DNA of 64,000 nt, from positions 69,501-133,500 of the forward strand of contig NZ_CP019947.1 in the NCBI RefSeq assembly GCF_002025205.1, given 5' to 3'. This DNA is from Pseudomonas sp. CC6-YY-74 (GTDB taxonomy: Bacteria > Pseudomonadota > Gammaproteobacteria > Pseudomonadales > Pseudomonadaceae). The notes under the pieces were generated by a model that did no database searches, had not been told where the DNA came from, and saw only the letters and a program-made list of their open reading frames with translations. The position numbers were made by a program, and so were the translations under genes. Shown in pieces: positions 18,065 to 28,268 of the stretch (position 1 is its first letter; each line of letters begins with the position of its first letter).

Positions 18065-19638
18065 CCTCGTACACCGTCATCGAACAGGCGCCGCCAGTCT
18101 TGGCACAGCGCCTGGCGCAGATCATCCGGCGGCAGGCGATGGCCGTAGGCGAGGTTCTGCCAGTGCAGGGTCAGGGTTTGGCTGAGGTCGCTCAGTTCGG
18201 CCTGATCCAGCTCCTGAACCAGGCGCAGCACTTCGCTCTCGGTGTGGGCGCTGTGCAGGGGCAGGTGATAGTCGTGCAGTAGGCGGCTGAGCAACGCGCG
18301 ATAGAGCAGGCCGAGGGCCGCGCGCGGTTGCTCGGCCCAGAGCCGCTCGACTTCGCCGGCGACATCCGCCGGCAAGCTTTGCGGGGCCACTTCCAGGCCG
18401 AACAGCTGGCTGCTGGGCGGCGTTGCGGCGCGTTGCGCCAGGCCAATACGCCCGGCGAAGGCGCCGAGCCATTGGCGATAGCGCCAGATCAGCAGGGCCG
18501 CCAGGCCGAGCAGGGCTGCCCAGAGCAGGGCCTCGAAAAACAGTGCGACGGCGTCGATGCTGTTCCAGAACTCGGCCAGTTTGAAGAACTTTTCCAGCAA
18601 CTCCAACAGGCCGCTGATCGGCTCCTCGTTCGGTTGTGCGGTCTCTTCCTCGCCGAAGCGCCAGCGCGTGACGGTTTCGCGGTGCTCAAAGGGAGGGCGA
18701 TCCAGCAGTTGCTCGATGCTGTCCTGAGCGGCCTGGCTGCTCAGCGGTTGTTTGAGCAGGCGTGCGGCCTCGGGGCCACTGGGATCTTCCACCGGCAGCG
18801 GGCAACTGCCGATCTCGGCAGCCATGACCGGCAGGGGGGCTTGCAGCAGTAACAGGCCGCAACCGAGCAACAGGGCATAGGCCACGCCGGTCAGGCGCTG
18901 GCGCAGTTGGCGGAACACCAGTTCGATATCCCAGCCCTCCAGGGCGGTGCGCCGATTCAGGTAGAGGGTAAAGCCGCAGGCGACATAGACCGGCTCCCAG
19001 ACGATCAGCACCAGGACATACAGCAGGTTGGACAGGTGTTCCAGCCACAGCCATTCGCCGGCCGCCGCGTTGGCCAGGCTCTGCCAGCTCCAGTCCAGTT
19101 CGATCTGCGCCGGCAGCAGCAGGTAGAACAGGCTGGCCAGGCCCAGCCACAGGGCCATTTCCAGGTGCATGCCGACCACCGTCAACCAGGTCGCAGCGCC
19201 GGCATCGCGTTGCCCCAGTACCACCAGGCGCTGGCTGCGCGCCTGGCCGGACAGCCCTTCCAGTTGCATGACCGGCAGATCGAAGCTGCGCGTGAGACTG
19301 AAGCGGCGCCAGGTCAGGCTGGCCAGCAGTTGTGGCTTGAGCAGGCCCGGCAGGGCTTTTAGTGCGTGCTTGAGGCTTGGCGTGTCGCCGAACAGGGCGC
19401 GCGCGAGGATATGCAGCGGCAGGCGCTCGTAGGCCGGTTTCAACCACCAGAAGGCGAATATCGCCCAGCCCGGGTAATCCCACAGCAACAGGCAAAGCAG
19501 GGCGAAGATCGGCAGGCTGACCAATGCCCAGCTGGCTATCAGCAGGCCGGCATGCCGGCGCGCCAGGAGCACGCCGAGGTCCAGTGCTTCCCAAGGGCTG
19601 CGCGGGCGGATCGCCACGCTGGCATCAGTCAGGCGCAT
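18061..19638 (-). CDS. DUF4129 domain-containing membrane protein
   Basis: A 525-aa protein with about five or six hydrophobic segments in the first 270 residues, one near 365-385, and a C-terminal cytoplasmic DUF4129 domain (RALLSRLLHDYHLPLHSAHTE) as found in transglutaminase-linked MoxR operons. ATG at 19638 follows GAGGTG. It overlaps the spoIIM-like gene by 14 bp and the DUF4350 gene by 4 bp. Role unknown, presumably part of a membrane complex with its neighbours. Confidence 0.85.
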   Translation of the reverse strand: MRLTDASVAIRPRSPWEALDLGVLLARRHAGLLIASWALVSLPIFALLCLLLWDYPGWAIFAFWWLKPAYERLPLHILARALFGDTPSLKHALKALPGLLKPQLLASLTWRRFSLTRSFDLPVMQLEGLSGQARSQRLVVLGQRDAGAATWLTVVGMHLEMALWLGLASLFYLLLPAQIELDWSWQSLANAAAGEWLWLEHLSNLLYVLVLIVWEPVYVACGFTLYLNRRTALEGWDIELVFRQLRQRLTGVAYALLLGCGLLLLQAPLPVMAAEIGSCPLPVEDPSGPEAARLLKQPLSSQAAQDSIEQLLDRPPFEHRETVTRWRFGEEETAQPNEEPISGLLELLEKFFKLAEFWNSIDAVALFFEALLWAALLGLAALLIWRYRQWLGAFAGRIGLAQRAATPPSSQLFGLEVAPQSLPADVAGEVERLWAEQPRAALGLLYRALLSRLLHDYHLPLHSAHTESEVLRLVQELDQAELSDLSQTLTLHWQNLAYGHRLPPDDLRQALCQDWRRLFDDGVRG

Positions 19639-20605
19639 GGGCACCTCGGCCGGCCAGCAGCAGATAGCTCAGCACCAGCAGCCACAGGCCTGCGCCAACT
19701 GCATATTTGACGGTTGGCGCGGCGAAGGTCATCGACGACCAGTAGGCCTCGATAAAAGCGGCCAGAAGCAGAAATACAATGACCCCGCCGACCAAGCGCA
19801 CGCTGCGCCCGGCAGCCAGGCGCAAGGCTTCGCTACGTGGCAGGCGACCGGGCGCGAGCAGTGCCCAGCCGAGCTTGAGACCGGCGCCGCCAGCCAGGGC
19901 GATGGCGGTCAATTCGAAGGCGCCGTGGCCGATGACGAACGACCAGAAGGTCTCGCCGTAGCCGATCTGGGTCAGGTGGCCGGCCACCGCGCCGATCATC
20001 AGGCCGTTGAACAGCAGGAAGAACAGGCTGCCCAGGCCGAACAGCAGGCCGCTGGCGAAGGTCTGAAAGGCGATGCCGATGTTGTTCATGATGTAGTAGC
20101 CGAACATCAGCCAGTCGTCGCCCGAGTGGCGTTCGCCGAAGCGCCCGAGGCGCCGGGCATCGGGGTCGTACATCTGCTCCATGCTCGCGACCTGCTGCGG
20201 ATCGACCAGGCTGTAGATCAGCTCGGGGAACAGATAGACCAGTACTCCCATGCTCAACAGGCTGCCAAAAAACACCAGGCTGGCGATTAGCACGCAGCGC
20301 CATTCGGCCCGCACCAGGCGGGGAAAACCGGCGAGTAGGAAACCGATCAACTGCGCGCCCAACGGGCTGCGGTGGCGATAGAACTGCTGGTGGCCGCGTA
20401 GCGCCAGGTGTTGCAACTGCTCGATCAGGTGATTGCTGTAGCCGCGTGCCTGGGCCAGGGCCAGTTGCTGACAGAGGCGTCGGTACGCGGCGGCGAAGCC
20501 CTTGCTCTGCTGGCTGTCGGTCTTGCCGCGTTCGAGCGCGTCGAGTTGTCCGGCGAAGGCTTGCCAGTCGGCTTGGTGGCGACTTTCGAACAGGCTCTGT
20601 TTCAT
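19625..20605 (-). CDS. Stage II sporulation protein M (SpoIIM)-family membrane protein
   Basis: A 326-aa protein with a soluble N-terminal helical part (residues 1-95) and five or six hydrophobic segments. GHGAFELTAIALAGGAGLKL is the hallmark of the SpoIIM family. In non-sporulating bacteria it belongs to MoxR/DUF58/RDD operons of unknown function. It overlaps the RDD gene by 4 bp. Confidence 0.9.
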   Translation of the reverse strand: MKQSLFESRHQADWQAFAGQLDALERGKTDSQQSKGFAAAYRRLCQQLALAQARGYSNHLIEQLQHLALRGHQQFYRHRSPLGAQLIGFLLAGFPRLVRAEWRCVLIASLVFFGSLLSMGVLVYLFPELIYSLVDPQQVASMEQMYDPDARRLGRFGERHSGDDWLMFGYYIMNNIGIAFQTFASGLLFGLGSLFFLLFNGLMIGAVAGHLTQIGYGETFWSFVIGHGAFELTAIALAGGAGLKLGWALLAPGRLPRSEALRLAAGRSVRLVGGVIVFLLLAAFIEAYWSSMTFAAPTVKYAVGAGLWLLVLSYLLLAGRGAHAPD

Positions 20606-21348
20606 GTCGGCCCCAGCAGGCCGCGGGCGATGCCATTGATCCGCTGTTCCGCCTGCTCGCGCGGTACCTGCAGTGGCTCGGCAAGAATCGCCGCCAGCTC
20701 GGTGCGGCGTTCACTGGACAGGCTGGCGCCGCGCTCGGCAAATCCGAGCAAGGCCCGTTGCTCTACCAGGTCGAGGGCGAAGGGTGCATGCAGCGGTTCC
20801 GCCTGCGGCAGGCTCGGGCGCGCGGGCAGGGTGTCGCGGTACACCACCAGAGTGCCGGCGGCGATATCGCCGAGGCGCTTGAACGCCGGGTGATTGAGGC
20901 AGCTGAGAATGCCCAGGGTGTAGCCGAACGGCAGGATATCGACGAAACGCAGCAGGTTGCGGGTCAGCGAAGCGGCCCAGCCGACCGGGGTACCGTCATC
21001 GTGCACCACGCGCAGGCCGAGCATCTGCTTGCCGGGCGAGCGGCCCTGGTTGAACACCTCGAACAACACCATGTACCACCAGGTCACCAGGAACAGCAGG
21101 ATGGTCGCCAGGCCCATGCCGAACTTGCCGAGCAGACCGAGGACGACGTACGTCACCAGCAATAGCAGGCCGCGAATCAGCAGGTCGATGGTGAAGGCCA
21201 GGGCACGCGGCACTACACCTGCCGGACGCAGGAGCAGATCGATGCCTTCCGGGGTTTCCACCTGGTAGCGGGTATCCAGCAGCGCAGTTGGCTGCCGAAC
21301 GGGTGGTCGAGGCGGACGCGGAGATGGCGAGGTGGCGGAATGCGGCAT
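20602..21348 (-). CDS. RDD family membrane protein
   Basis: A 248-aa protein. A proline-rich head is followed by the RDD domain with two or three hydrophobic segments (ALAFTIDLLIRGLLLLVTYVV; the RDD-type loop RSPGKQMLGLRVV). RDD proteins are linked to transport or envelope functions. First gene of the six-gene operon; ATG at 21348 is preferred because upstream codons show no family similarity and it lies across the promoter region shared with divergent sbcB. Confidence 0.87.
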   Translation of the reverse strand: MPHSATSPSPRPPRPPVRQPTALLDTRYQVETPEGIDLLLRPAGVVPRALAFTIDLLIRGLLLLVTYVVLGLLGKFGMGLATILLFLVTWWYMVLFEVFNQGRSPGKQMLGLRVVHDDGTPVGWAASLTRNLLRFVDILPFGYTLGILSCLNHPAFKRLGDIAAGTLVVYRDTLPARPSLPQAEPLHAPFALDLVEQRALLGFAERGASLSSERRTELAAILAEPLQVPREQAEQRINGIARGLLGPT

Positions 21349-21507
21349 CGGCGGTCTGCGCTGAATAAACCCCGATGCTAGCCAGCGACAGGCGGCGAAG
21401 CAACCAATCTGCATGCAATCTGCGCTCGAGGCAGGCAATCCGTGCCTGCCGGATGGCCGCGCGGGCAATGCTAGACTGGCTTCGCCCACTGCCTATAGGA
21501 AGCCGCC

Positions 21508-22938
21508 GTGACCTCCAGTCTGTTCTGGTACGACTACGAAACCACCGGTATCGATCCGCGCCGCGACCGGCCGCTGCAAGTCGCCGGGATTCGCACCGAC
21601 GAAGACCTCAATGAAATCGGCGAGCCGCTGAACATCTACTGTCAGCCCAGTGACGATATTCTGCCGCATCCGGCCGCCTGCCTGATAACCGGCATCACGC
21701 CCAGTCAGTTGGCGAGTAAAGGCTTGAGCGAGGCCGAATTCATGGCCCGCGTGCATGCCGAAATGGTCCAGCCGGGCACATGTAGCGTGGGTTACAACAG
21801 CTTGCGCTTCGACGATGAAGTCACCCGCTACAGCCTGTACCGCAATTTTTTCGACCCCTATGCCCGCGAGTGGCAAGGTGGCAACAGCCGCTGGGACCTG
21901 ATCGATCTGGTGCGCGCGGCCTATGCCTTGCGCCCGGATGGCATCGTCTGGCCGGAGGAAGACGGCCGCGTCAGCCTCAAGTTGGAGCGCCTGACCGCGG
22001 CCAACGGCATCGAGCATGGCCAGGCCCATGACGCCCTGTCCGATGTGCGCGCGACCATCGCGCTGGCTCGGCTGATTCGCAGTAAGCAGCCAAAACTGTA
22101 CAACTACCTCTATCAACTGCGCAGCAAGCAACGGGTGCTCGACCAAGTTAGGTTGTTACAGCCCCTGGTGCATATTTCCGGACGTTTCGCCGGTGCGCGG
22201 CATTATCTGGCTTTGGTGTTGCCGCTGGCCTGGCATCCGCGCAATCGCAACGCACTTATCGTTTGCGACTTGCACGCCGATCCGGCGCCATTGCTCGAGG
22301 AAGATGGCGAGTCCTTGCGTCGGCGCCTATATACCCGGCGCGAGCAACTGGGCGAGGGCGAGTTGCCGGTACCCTTGAAGTTGCTGCACATCAACCGTTG
22401 TCCGGTGGTCGCGCCGTTGAATGTGCTGCGTGGCGAAGATATTCAGCGTTTGCAGTTGGACATGACCGAGCCTCTGCTGCACGCCGATCAATTGGTTGCC
22501 GCTCAGGCGCAATGGCAGGAAAAACTCGGCCTGATATATGGCGAAGAAGGTTTTGCGTCCAGCGAGGATCCCGAGCAACAGCTATATGATGGTTTTATCG
22601 GTGATCGCGACCGGCGTTTATGCGAACAGGTGCGCAGTGCCGATCCAGCACAGTTGGCCCAGAATGTCTGGCCGCTCGATGACGCGCGCTTACCTGAATT
22701 ATTATTTCGTTATCGCGCGCGCAACTTTTCTTCCAGCCTGGACGCAGCAGAACAGCAGCGCTGGGTGATATTTTGTCAGCAGCGGTTAACCCGGCCCGAG
22801 TGTGGCGCGCCTAATACCTTGGCGAATTTTGAGACGGCGCTCGGCGAAATATTCGCTCAGGCCACGCCGAGGCAGCAGGCCATGCTCACTGAGTGGCGTG
22901 ACTATGCGCAGCAATTGCGTCTGCGCTATGCACTTTAA
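21508..22938 (+). CDS. sbcB: Exodeoxyribonuclease I
   Basis: A 476-aa 3'-5' single-strand DNA exonuclease used in recombination and mismatch repair. The DEDDh residues are visible: FWYDYETTGIDP (Asp and Glu), GYNSLRFDDEVTRY (Asp) and QAHDALSDVRATIAL (His and Asp), followed by the SH3-like and helical parts of ExoI. The start is GTG at 21508, after AGGA. Standalone gene ending at a bidirectional terminator. Confidence 0.97.
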   Translation: MTSSLFWYDYETTGIDPRRDRPLQVAGIRTDEDLNEIGEPLNIYCQPSDDILPHPAACLITGITPSQLASKGLSEAEFMARVHAEMVQPGTCSVGYNSLRFDDEVTRYSLYRNFFDPYAREWQGGNSRWDLIDLVRAAYALRPDGIVWPEEDGRVSLKLERLTAANGIEHGQAHDALSDVRATIALARLIRSKQPKLYNYLYQLRSKQRVLDQVRLLQPLVHISGRFAGARHYLALVLPLAWHPRNRNALIVCDLHADPAPLLEEDGESLRRRLYTRREQLGEGELPVPLKLLHINRCPVVAPLNVLRGEDIQRLQLDMTEPLLHADQLVAAQAQWQEKLGLIYGEEGFASSEDPEQQLYDGFIGDRDRRLCEQVRSADPAQLAQNVWPLDDARLPELLFRYRARNFSSSLDAAEQQRWVIFCQQRLTRPECGAPNTLANFETALGEIFAQATPRQQAMLTEWRDYAQQLRLRYAL

Positions 22939-23054
22939 TGGGCTGTGAGGCGTCAGGGGTTAGATAGCAAGTGGCTGTTGTCTGTCGACTCTGTAGGATG
23001 GCTCACCGCCAGGCCCTCCCTGCGTTTGCCAGCAACATAGGGTTGTTACAGAAT

Positions 23055-23085
23055 AAAAAAACGCCAGCAAGGCTGGCGTTTTTTT
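23055..23085. terminator. Bidirectional intrinsic terminator
   Basis: ACGCCAGC / GCTGGCGT stem flanked by an A-run on the left and T-run on the right, between convergent sbcB (+) and mvaT (-), able to end both transcripts. Confidence 0.9.
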
Positions 23086-23117
23086 ATGCGCTGAAATCGA
23101 CGATTCAAGCGTAGAGC

Positions 23118-23495
23118 TTAATCCAGCAGGGTTGCCCAGCTTTCAACAACATCGCCGCCCCACTTGGCTTTCCACTCTTTCAAGGTCTTGTGGTTGCCAC
23201 CTTTGGTTTCGATCACTTCGCCGGTGTTCGGGTTCTTGTACTGCTTAACTTTGCGAGCACGCTTGACCCCGGTGGTCTTGGCGCCAGCGCGCGGTGCCTT
23301 GCTGATTTTGGCGTCCGGGTCGAGCATGGCGATGATGTCACGCAGGGACTTCTGGTATTCGCCCATCAGCGTGCGCAGTTTGCCTTCAAATTCCAGTTCT
23401 TTTTTCAGCTTGTCGTCTTGCGACAGATTTTTCAGGCGCTCTTGCAGTTCTTTGATGGCTTCTTCTGTAGCGCGGTATTCGTTGATCAGCGACAT
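23118..23495 (-). CDS. mvaT: MvaT, H-NS family xenogeneic silencer
   Basis: A 125-aa nucleoid protein of the Pseudomonas MvaT/MvaU family. A coiled-coil oligomerisation part (residues about 1-60) is followed by a C-terminal DNA-binding part with KQYKNPNTGEVIETKGGNHK and LKEWKAKWGG. It silences AT-rich foreign DNA, which would include the AT-rich cassettes of the integron in this window (inference). Single-gene unit with its own terminator. Confidence 0.95.
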   Translation of the reverse strand: MSLINEYRATEEAIKELQERLKNLSQDDKLKKELEFEGKLRTLMGEYQKSLRDIIAMLDPDAKISKAPRAGAKTTGVKRARKVKQYKNPNTGEVIETKGGNHKTLKEWKAKWGGDVVESWATLLD

Positions 23496-23837
23496 GCGGC
23501 TTACCTTGAATTGAGTAGGTGGTGGCTAAGTGTCAGTAATAATAGTCAGACACTTTTGACAAGTAAACAGCTTTGCAAGATTTTGCCACGCTTTATCAAA
23601 CAAAGTTTTAACTATGCGGCTGCGATAACTCCATGATTCCGCCAGTCAGTGTTTATCCGTTGCCTCTCGAGGTTCGCGCAAGGCCACTATCTGCAACAAA
23701 AGCGTATAGCCTGGCGCTGTCAGGTCGAGGCGGCTCGGTTGTCTGGCAAGACGTGGTTGAACTGGATTTCAGGAATACTGCAGTTTTCTCGTACTGTGGC
23801 TAGAATGACCGACTTTGCCGCTTCTCTGGAGTTTCCC
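23496..23837. other. Divergent promoter region of mvaT and purU
   Basis: A 342-bp spacer that must carry promoters for mvaT (leftward) and purU (rightward). AT-rich stretches are present near 23530-23600. No gene or named motif is seen. Confidence 0.5.
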
Positions 23838-24689
23838 ATGCGTACTTTTCGGCTGGTCATAGCCTGCCCGGACCGCGTTGGTATTGTGGCCAAGGTCAGT
23901 AATTTTTTAGCCACCTACAATGGCTGGATCACCGAAGCGAGTCATCACTCGGATAATCACAGCGGTTGGTTCTTCATGCGCCATGAAATTCGCGCCGATT
24001 CCTTACCGTTCGATTTGCCGGGGTTTCACCAAGCCTTTGCGCCCATCGCCCGTGAATTTTCCATGGAATGGCGGGTCACTGATTCGGCACAGAAAAAACG
24101 CGTGGTGTTGATGGCCAGTCGCGAGTCGCATTGCCTGGCTGACTTGCTGCACCGTTGGCACAGCGATGAATTGGACTGCGATATTGCCTGTGTGATTTCC
24201 AACCATGACGATATGCGCAGCATGGTCGAGTGGCATGGTATTCCCTATTTCCATGTGCCGGTCGAGCCGCAGAACAAGCAGCTGGCCTTCGATGAAGTTG
24301 AGCGGCTGGTCAAAGCGCATGCCGCCGACGTTATTGTCCTGGCGCGTTATATGCAGATTCTCCCGTCACAACTGTGTCGCGACTTTGCCCAGCGGGTGAT
24401 CAACATTCACCACAGCTTCCTGCCGTCGTTCGTCGGCGCCAAGCCCTACCACCAGGCCTCGCTGCGCGGGGTCAAGCTGATTGGCGCGACTTCGCACTAT
24501 GTGACCGAGGAGCTGGATGCCGGGCCGATCATCGAGCAGGACGTGGTGCGCGTCAGCCACCGCGACAGCATCGAAGAAATGGTCCGTCTGGGCAAGGATG
24601 TGGAAAAAATGGTGTTGTCCCGTGGGCTACGCTATCACTTAGAGGACCGTGTATTGGTTCACGATAACAAGACCGTGGTGTTCGACTAA
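23838..24689 (+). CDS. purU: Formyltetrahydrofolate deformylase
   Basis: A 283-aa enzyme that hydrolyses 10-formyl-tetrahydrofolate to formate and tetrahydrofolate, balancing one-carbon pools. An N-terminal ACT domain (FRLVIACPDRVGIVAKVS) precedes the formyl-transferase fold with INIHHSFLPSFVGAKPY and the catalytic Asp region (TEELDAGPIIEQD). ATG at 23838 follows GGAG; upstream in-frame extension is not conserved in type. Functionally linked to the glycine cleavage genes later in the window. Confidence 0.95.
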   Translation: MRTFRLVIACPDRVGIVAKVSNFLATYNGWITEASHHSDNHSGWFFMRHEIRADSLPFDLPGFHQAFAPIAREFSMEWRVTDSAQKKRVVLMASRESHCLADLLHRWHSDELDCDIACVISNHDDMRSMVEWHGIPYFHVPVEPQNKQLAFDEVERLVKAHAADVIVLARYMQILPSQLCRDFAQRVINIHHSFLPSFVGAKPYHQASLRGVKLIGATSHYVTEELDAGPIIEQDVVRVSHRDSIEEMVRLGKDVEKMVLSRGLRYHLEDRVLVHDNKTVVFD

Positions 24690-24735
24690 TTGCCGTGTCG
24701 TGCATTAACCAAGTGCAGGTTGAAGGAGTTCGCTA

Positions 24736-25161
24736 ATGCTCAAATCTATTAAGGTGCGCGATTACATGACTCGCCATCTGGTGACCTTTCGGTCCGACAC
24801 CGATCTGTTTACCGCCATTAATCGGCTGTTGGAGCATCGCATTGCTGGTGCCCCGGTGGTTGACTCCCAGGGACACCTGATCGGCTTGTTATCCGAGGGC
24901 GATTGCCTGCGCGGCATTCTCTCGGGGGCTTATTACGAGGCGATCGGTGGCGTGGTCAGCTCTTACATGAATACCGAGATTGAAACCATTTCTCCGGAAA
25001 CCGACGTCATTGAGGTATCCGAGCGCTTTTTGCGTGGTCGCCTGGGGCGCATCCCGGTGGTGGAGAACGGACGCCTGGTTGGCCAGATCAGCCGCAGCGA
25101 TGTGCTGCGTGCGGTCAAGGAGTTCGCCCAGCACGATCAGGGCAAAGCCCTTTCGAAATAA
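24736..25161 (+). CDS. CBS-domain pair protein
   Basis: A 141-aa cytoplasmic protein made of two CBS domains (residues about 8-62 and 77-130; VRDYMTRHLVTFRSD, ISRSDVLRAVKEF). Such pairs bind adenosyl nucleotides and sense energy state; the target is unknown. It follows purU by 46 bp and may be co-transcribed. Confidence 0.88.
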   Translation: MLKSIKVRDYMTRHLVTFRSDTDLFTAINRLLEHRIAGAPVVDSQGHLIGLLSEGDCLRGILSGAYYEAIGGVVSSYMNTEIETISPETDVIEVSERFLRGRLGRIPVVENGRLVGQISRSDVLRAVKEFAQHDQGKALSK

Positions 25162-25170
25162 GATACAAGT

Positions 25171-25204
25171 CGCCTGCAGGTCCGTGTTCCAAGCCCTGCA
25201 GGCA
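25171..25204. other. Hairpin between convergent genes
   Basis: GCCTGCAGG / CCTGCAGGC inverted repeat between the CBS gene (+) and the pirin gene (-). Lacks a T-run; may act as a weak or Rho-assisted stop. Confidence 0.35.
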
Positions 25205-25212
25205 CCGAAGTT

Positions 25213-25893
25213 TCAGACCGCAGGCAAGTCGAACAGCAGCGCCTCGCCCTGACCCTGCAGGTTGAGTGTGCCGGGCTCGCGCACTTGCAGGCCATCGCCA
25301 GTGGCCAGATGTATGCCTGGACCGTTCAACTGGCCCGTCAACAGCTGCAAGTAGAACCAGCGCCCTGGGGCAAGCACATAGTCGAGCGGGCCGCCCTGCC
25401 AGCGGTAGAGGGTCATGTCCTGGGCGATCTGCAGGCTGCCGTCGGCGCCGTCCGGGGTGGCGATAACCTGCAGGCCTTCCTGCGTGGCAAAGGCGCGCTG
25501 CTGATAGCCCGGCGCCAAGCCGCGTTGCGCCGGTTCTATCCAGATTTGCATGAAGTGCACCGACTCGCTCGCCGAGGCGTTGAACTCGCCGTGGCGGATG
25601 CCGGAGCCGGCGCGCATCAGCTGGAATTCCCCGGCCTGGATTTCTTCGCGGGTGCCCAGCGAATCCTGGTGCGCCAAGGTGCCTTGGCGAACATAGCTGA
25701 TGATTTCCATGTCACGGTGGCCGTGCGTGGCAAATCCGGCACCGGCCATGACGCTATCTTCGTTGATCACCCGCAGGTGCGAGAAACCCTGAAAGCGCGG
25801 GTCGTAATACTCGCCGAAGGAAAAACTGTGGTAACTGTTCAGCCAGCTCAATTGCGAATGGCCACGTTCGGCAGCGGGGCGAATCTGGTACAT
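25213..25893 (-). CDS. Pirin family protein
   Basis: A 226-aa bicupin protein. FATHGHRDMEIISYV and LAHQDSLGTREEIQAG carry the metal-binding residues of pirin (YhhW-like, quercetinase-type) proteins, which are cytoplasmic iron proteins with dioxygenase or redox-sensing roles. ATG at 25893 has AGAGGTG upstream. Confidence 0.92.
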   Translation of the reverse strand: MYQIRPAAERGHSQLSWLNSYHSFSFGEYYDPRFQGFSHLRVINEDSVMAGAGFATHGHRDMEIISYVRQGTLAHQDSLGTREEIQAGEFQLMRAGSGIRHGEFNASASESVHFMQIWIEPAQRGLAPGYQQRAFATQEGLQVIATPDGADGSLQIAQDMTLYRWQGGPLDYVLAPGRWFYLQLLTGQLNGPGIHLATGDGLQVREPGTLNLQGQGEALLFDLPAV

Positions 25894-26030
25894 GATCACC
25901 TCTGGGAAGTACGTCGAGGTGGTCATTGTGAGAAGTGGAGTGATCGATAAAAAGCGTAAATTTGCGCTGATATCGATCGATTTAAATGATGTATTGGGCG
26001 CTGATTTTGGCGCTAGCGGAGGTGCACAGC

Positions 26031-26234
26031 ATGCAAGACCCCCTGGATCGCGCTACCTCGCAGCCACCGCCGACCCTGGGTGAGGGCTGTGTCAGGCGTT
26101 ATGACCCGGATGCCTTGAGCCCGCAGAGCGGTACTGAATTTGCCGATGCCGCCGAGCTGTGGCGCAAGCTGCAGGAGCAGGCTGGCGAGCAACTGGAACC
26201 CGCGGACAAAGAACCAAAAAAGGGCGCCGAATAG
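26031..26234 (+). CDS. Small conserved-type hypothetical protein
   Basis: A 67-aa hydrophilic protein (MQDPLDRATSQPPPTLGEG start) with a strong ribosome site GGAGGTG before ATG 26031. Acid- and proline-rich, no membrane segment, C-terminal charged helix. The stop codon lies inside the terminator hairpin at 26215-26240. Function not recognised. Confidence 0.6.
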   Translation: MQDPLDRATSQPPPTLGEGCVRRYDPDALSPQSGTEFADAAELWRKLQEQAGEQLEPADKEPKKGAE

Positions 26235-26240
26235 GCGCCC
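26215..26240 (-). terminator. Intrinsic terminator of the chemoreceptor gene
   Basis: GGGCGCC / GGCGCCC stem followed on the minus strand by six T residues, 18 bp beyond the chemoreceptor stop at 26258. Confidence 0.8.
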
Positions 26241-26257
26241 TCTTGCTGTTGACGATT

Positions 26258-28135
26258 TCAGATGCGGAAGCTGTCGACCAGTAGCTTCAGGCGCGAAGCC
26301 TGTTGTTCCAGATCGCCGCAGGCGCGTAGGGTGGCCTGCAGGTTTTCCACGCCATCCTGGTTGAGGGTGTTGATCTCGGTGATGTCCATGTTCAACGACT
26401 CGATTACCGAGGTCTGTTCTTCGGTGGCGGTGGCCACCGACTGGTTCATGCCGTCGATCTCGCCGATACGCAGGGTCACGCTGCTCAGGCGCTCGCCGGC
26501 CTGGTTGGCGATCTGCACGCTTTCTTCGCTGTAACGCTGGCTCTCGGTCATGGTGGTGACCGACTCGCGCGAGCCGACCTGCAGTTCCTCGATCATTTTC
26601 TCGATTTCCTGTGCCGACTCCTGGGTGCGGTACGCCAGGTTGCGCACCTCGTCGGCGACCACGGCAAACCCGCGACCCGCTTCGCCGGCCCGGGCCGCTT
26701 CGATGGCGGCGTTGAGCGCGAGCAGGTTGGTTTGCTGGGAGATGCTCTTGATCACCTCGAGAATCTGGCCGATGTTCACCGTCTTGCTGTTCAGCGTTTC
26801 GATGTGGCCACAAGAAGTGCGGATCTTCCCGGACAATTGATTCATCGCCTGGATGGTTTTTCCCACCACTTGGCGACCATCTTCGGCCTGCTCCCGAGCA
26901 CCGGAGGCCTGGGTCGAGGCATCTGCGGCGTTGCGCGCGATTTCCTGGGCGGCGGCGCCTAGCTCGTTGATCGCAGCGGCCACGCTGTTGGTGCGGCTGG
27001 CCTGTTCGTCGGAGTTGATCATCGAGGAGTTGGAGGCGGCCACCACCAACTTGGCCACCTCGTTGACCTGGTGGGTGGCCGAGGACACTTCGCGGATCGA
27101 GCCGTGAATCCGTTCGACAAACTGGTTGAAGGCTTTGCCCAGGGCGCCGAATTCGTCGTTGGACTGGATCGCCAGGCGCTTGGTCAGGTCACCGTCGCCC
27201 TGGGCGATGTCCTGCATGGCTTTACCCATCAGGGTCAGCGGTTGCAGCAGCAGGCGGATCAGCATGCTCAGCAGGAGGATGATCAGCACCACCGCGATCA
27301 GCGTGGCAACTATGGCCGAGGCGCGGAAGTCACTGAGCGCCGCATACGCCTTGTCCTTGTCGATGGACAGGCCGACGTACCAGTTGACCGAGGGCAGGCC
27401 CTTGACCGGGGCGAAGGTGAGGATGCGGGTCTCACCATCCATTTCTGTCTCGCTGAAGCCGGAGGTAATGCGCGGCGTGTTGCTCGGGTAGAGGTCCCTG
27501 AGCGTCTTCATCACCAGTTCTTTCTGCGGGTGCACCAGGATCTTGCCATCGGCACTGACCAGGAAGGCATAGCCAATCCCGTCAAAGTTCAGCGAGTTGA
27601 TGATGTTGACCAAGGTGGTCAGGCTCAAGTCACCGCCTACCACGCCGGCCGATTGAGCTGGTGAGGCGATGGCGATGATCAGTTCGTTGGTCGCGGCATC
27701 CACAAAGGGTTCGGTAAGAATAGTGCCGCCCGCACGTTGAGCATCCTTGTACCAAGGGCGGGTGCGTGGGTCGAAGTCTTTAGGCATCGCACTGTTTGGG
27801 CGCATGGTGAAGGCGCCGTCGTCGCTACCCAGATAGGTAAAGGCGAAGGTTGAATTGAGGGCTTTCTGTTCCAACACGCTAACGACCTTGTCGGATGATG
27901 CGTCTTGGGCAATTGTCTGAGCTGTGCTTTCTACCAACAAGATGCGACCGGACAACCAGTTTTGGATAGTGCCAGCGGTTACCTCACCCATTTCATTCAG
28001 GTAGTTTTCCAGATTGGCGCGAATTGCATGACGTTGCAGGTAATCGTTGTATAGGGTGAATAACGAGAAGGCGGCGATTACCACCAGGGAAGCCGCAAGC
28101 AGAATCTTGTGACTGAATTTCAGATTGTGGGTCAT
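26258..28135 (-). CDS. Methyl-accepting chemotaxis protein with Cache sensor
   Basis: A 625-aa chemoreceptor. Membrane segment 1 (about residues 11-30), periplasmic double-Cache domain (about 35-280; [16 protein letters not shown] and [13 protein letters not shown] are typical), membrane segment 2 (about 280-305), HAMP domain, and cytoplasmic signalling domain with the hairpin tip [20 protein letters not shown]. Cache receptors of this type often sense amino acids or carboxylates; the ligand here is unknown. Monocistronic. Confidence 0.95.
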   Translation of the reverse strand: MTHNLKFSHKILLAASLVVIAAFSLFTLYNDYLQRHAIRANLENYLNEMGEVTAGTIQNWLSGRILLVESTAQTIAQDASSDKVVSVLEQKALNSTFAFTYLGSDDGAFTMRPNSAMPKDFDPRTRPWYKDAQRAGGTILTEPFVDAATNELIIAIASPAQSAGVVGGDLSLTTLVNIINSLNFDGIGYAFLVSADGKILVHPQKELVMKTLRDLYPSNTPRITSGFSETEMDGETRILTFAPVKGLPSVNWYVGLSIDKDKAYAALSDFRASAIVATLIAVVLIILLLSMLIRLLLQPLTLMGKAMQDIAQGDGDLTKRLAIQSNDEFGALGKAFNQFVERIHGSIREVSSATHQVNEVAKLVVAASNSSMINSDEQASRTNSVAAAINELGAAAQEIARNAADASTQASGAREQAEDGRQVVGKTIQAMNQLSGKIRTSCGHIETLNSKTVNIGQILEVIKSISQQTNLLALNAAIEAARAGEAGRGFAVVADEVRNLAYRTQESAQEIEKMIEELQVGSRESVTTMTESQRYSEESVQIANQAGERLSSVTLRIGEIDGMNQSVATATEEQTSVIESLNMDITEINTLNQDGVENLQATLRACGDLEQQASRLKLLVDSFRI

Positions 28136-28268
28136 GTTTTATGTTGTTCACTATGGTCAGCTGCCAGTCGTAGCTGGCTGTAAGTTGCACGCAGTCTGTG
28201 GCGCTAGGGACCGCAGTCTTGCTATCTCGGCACCCGTGGACGAATCCTTTAACCTGGGAGACACCGAA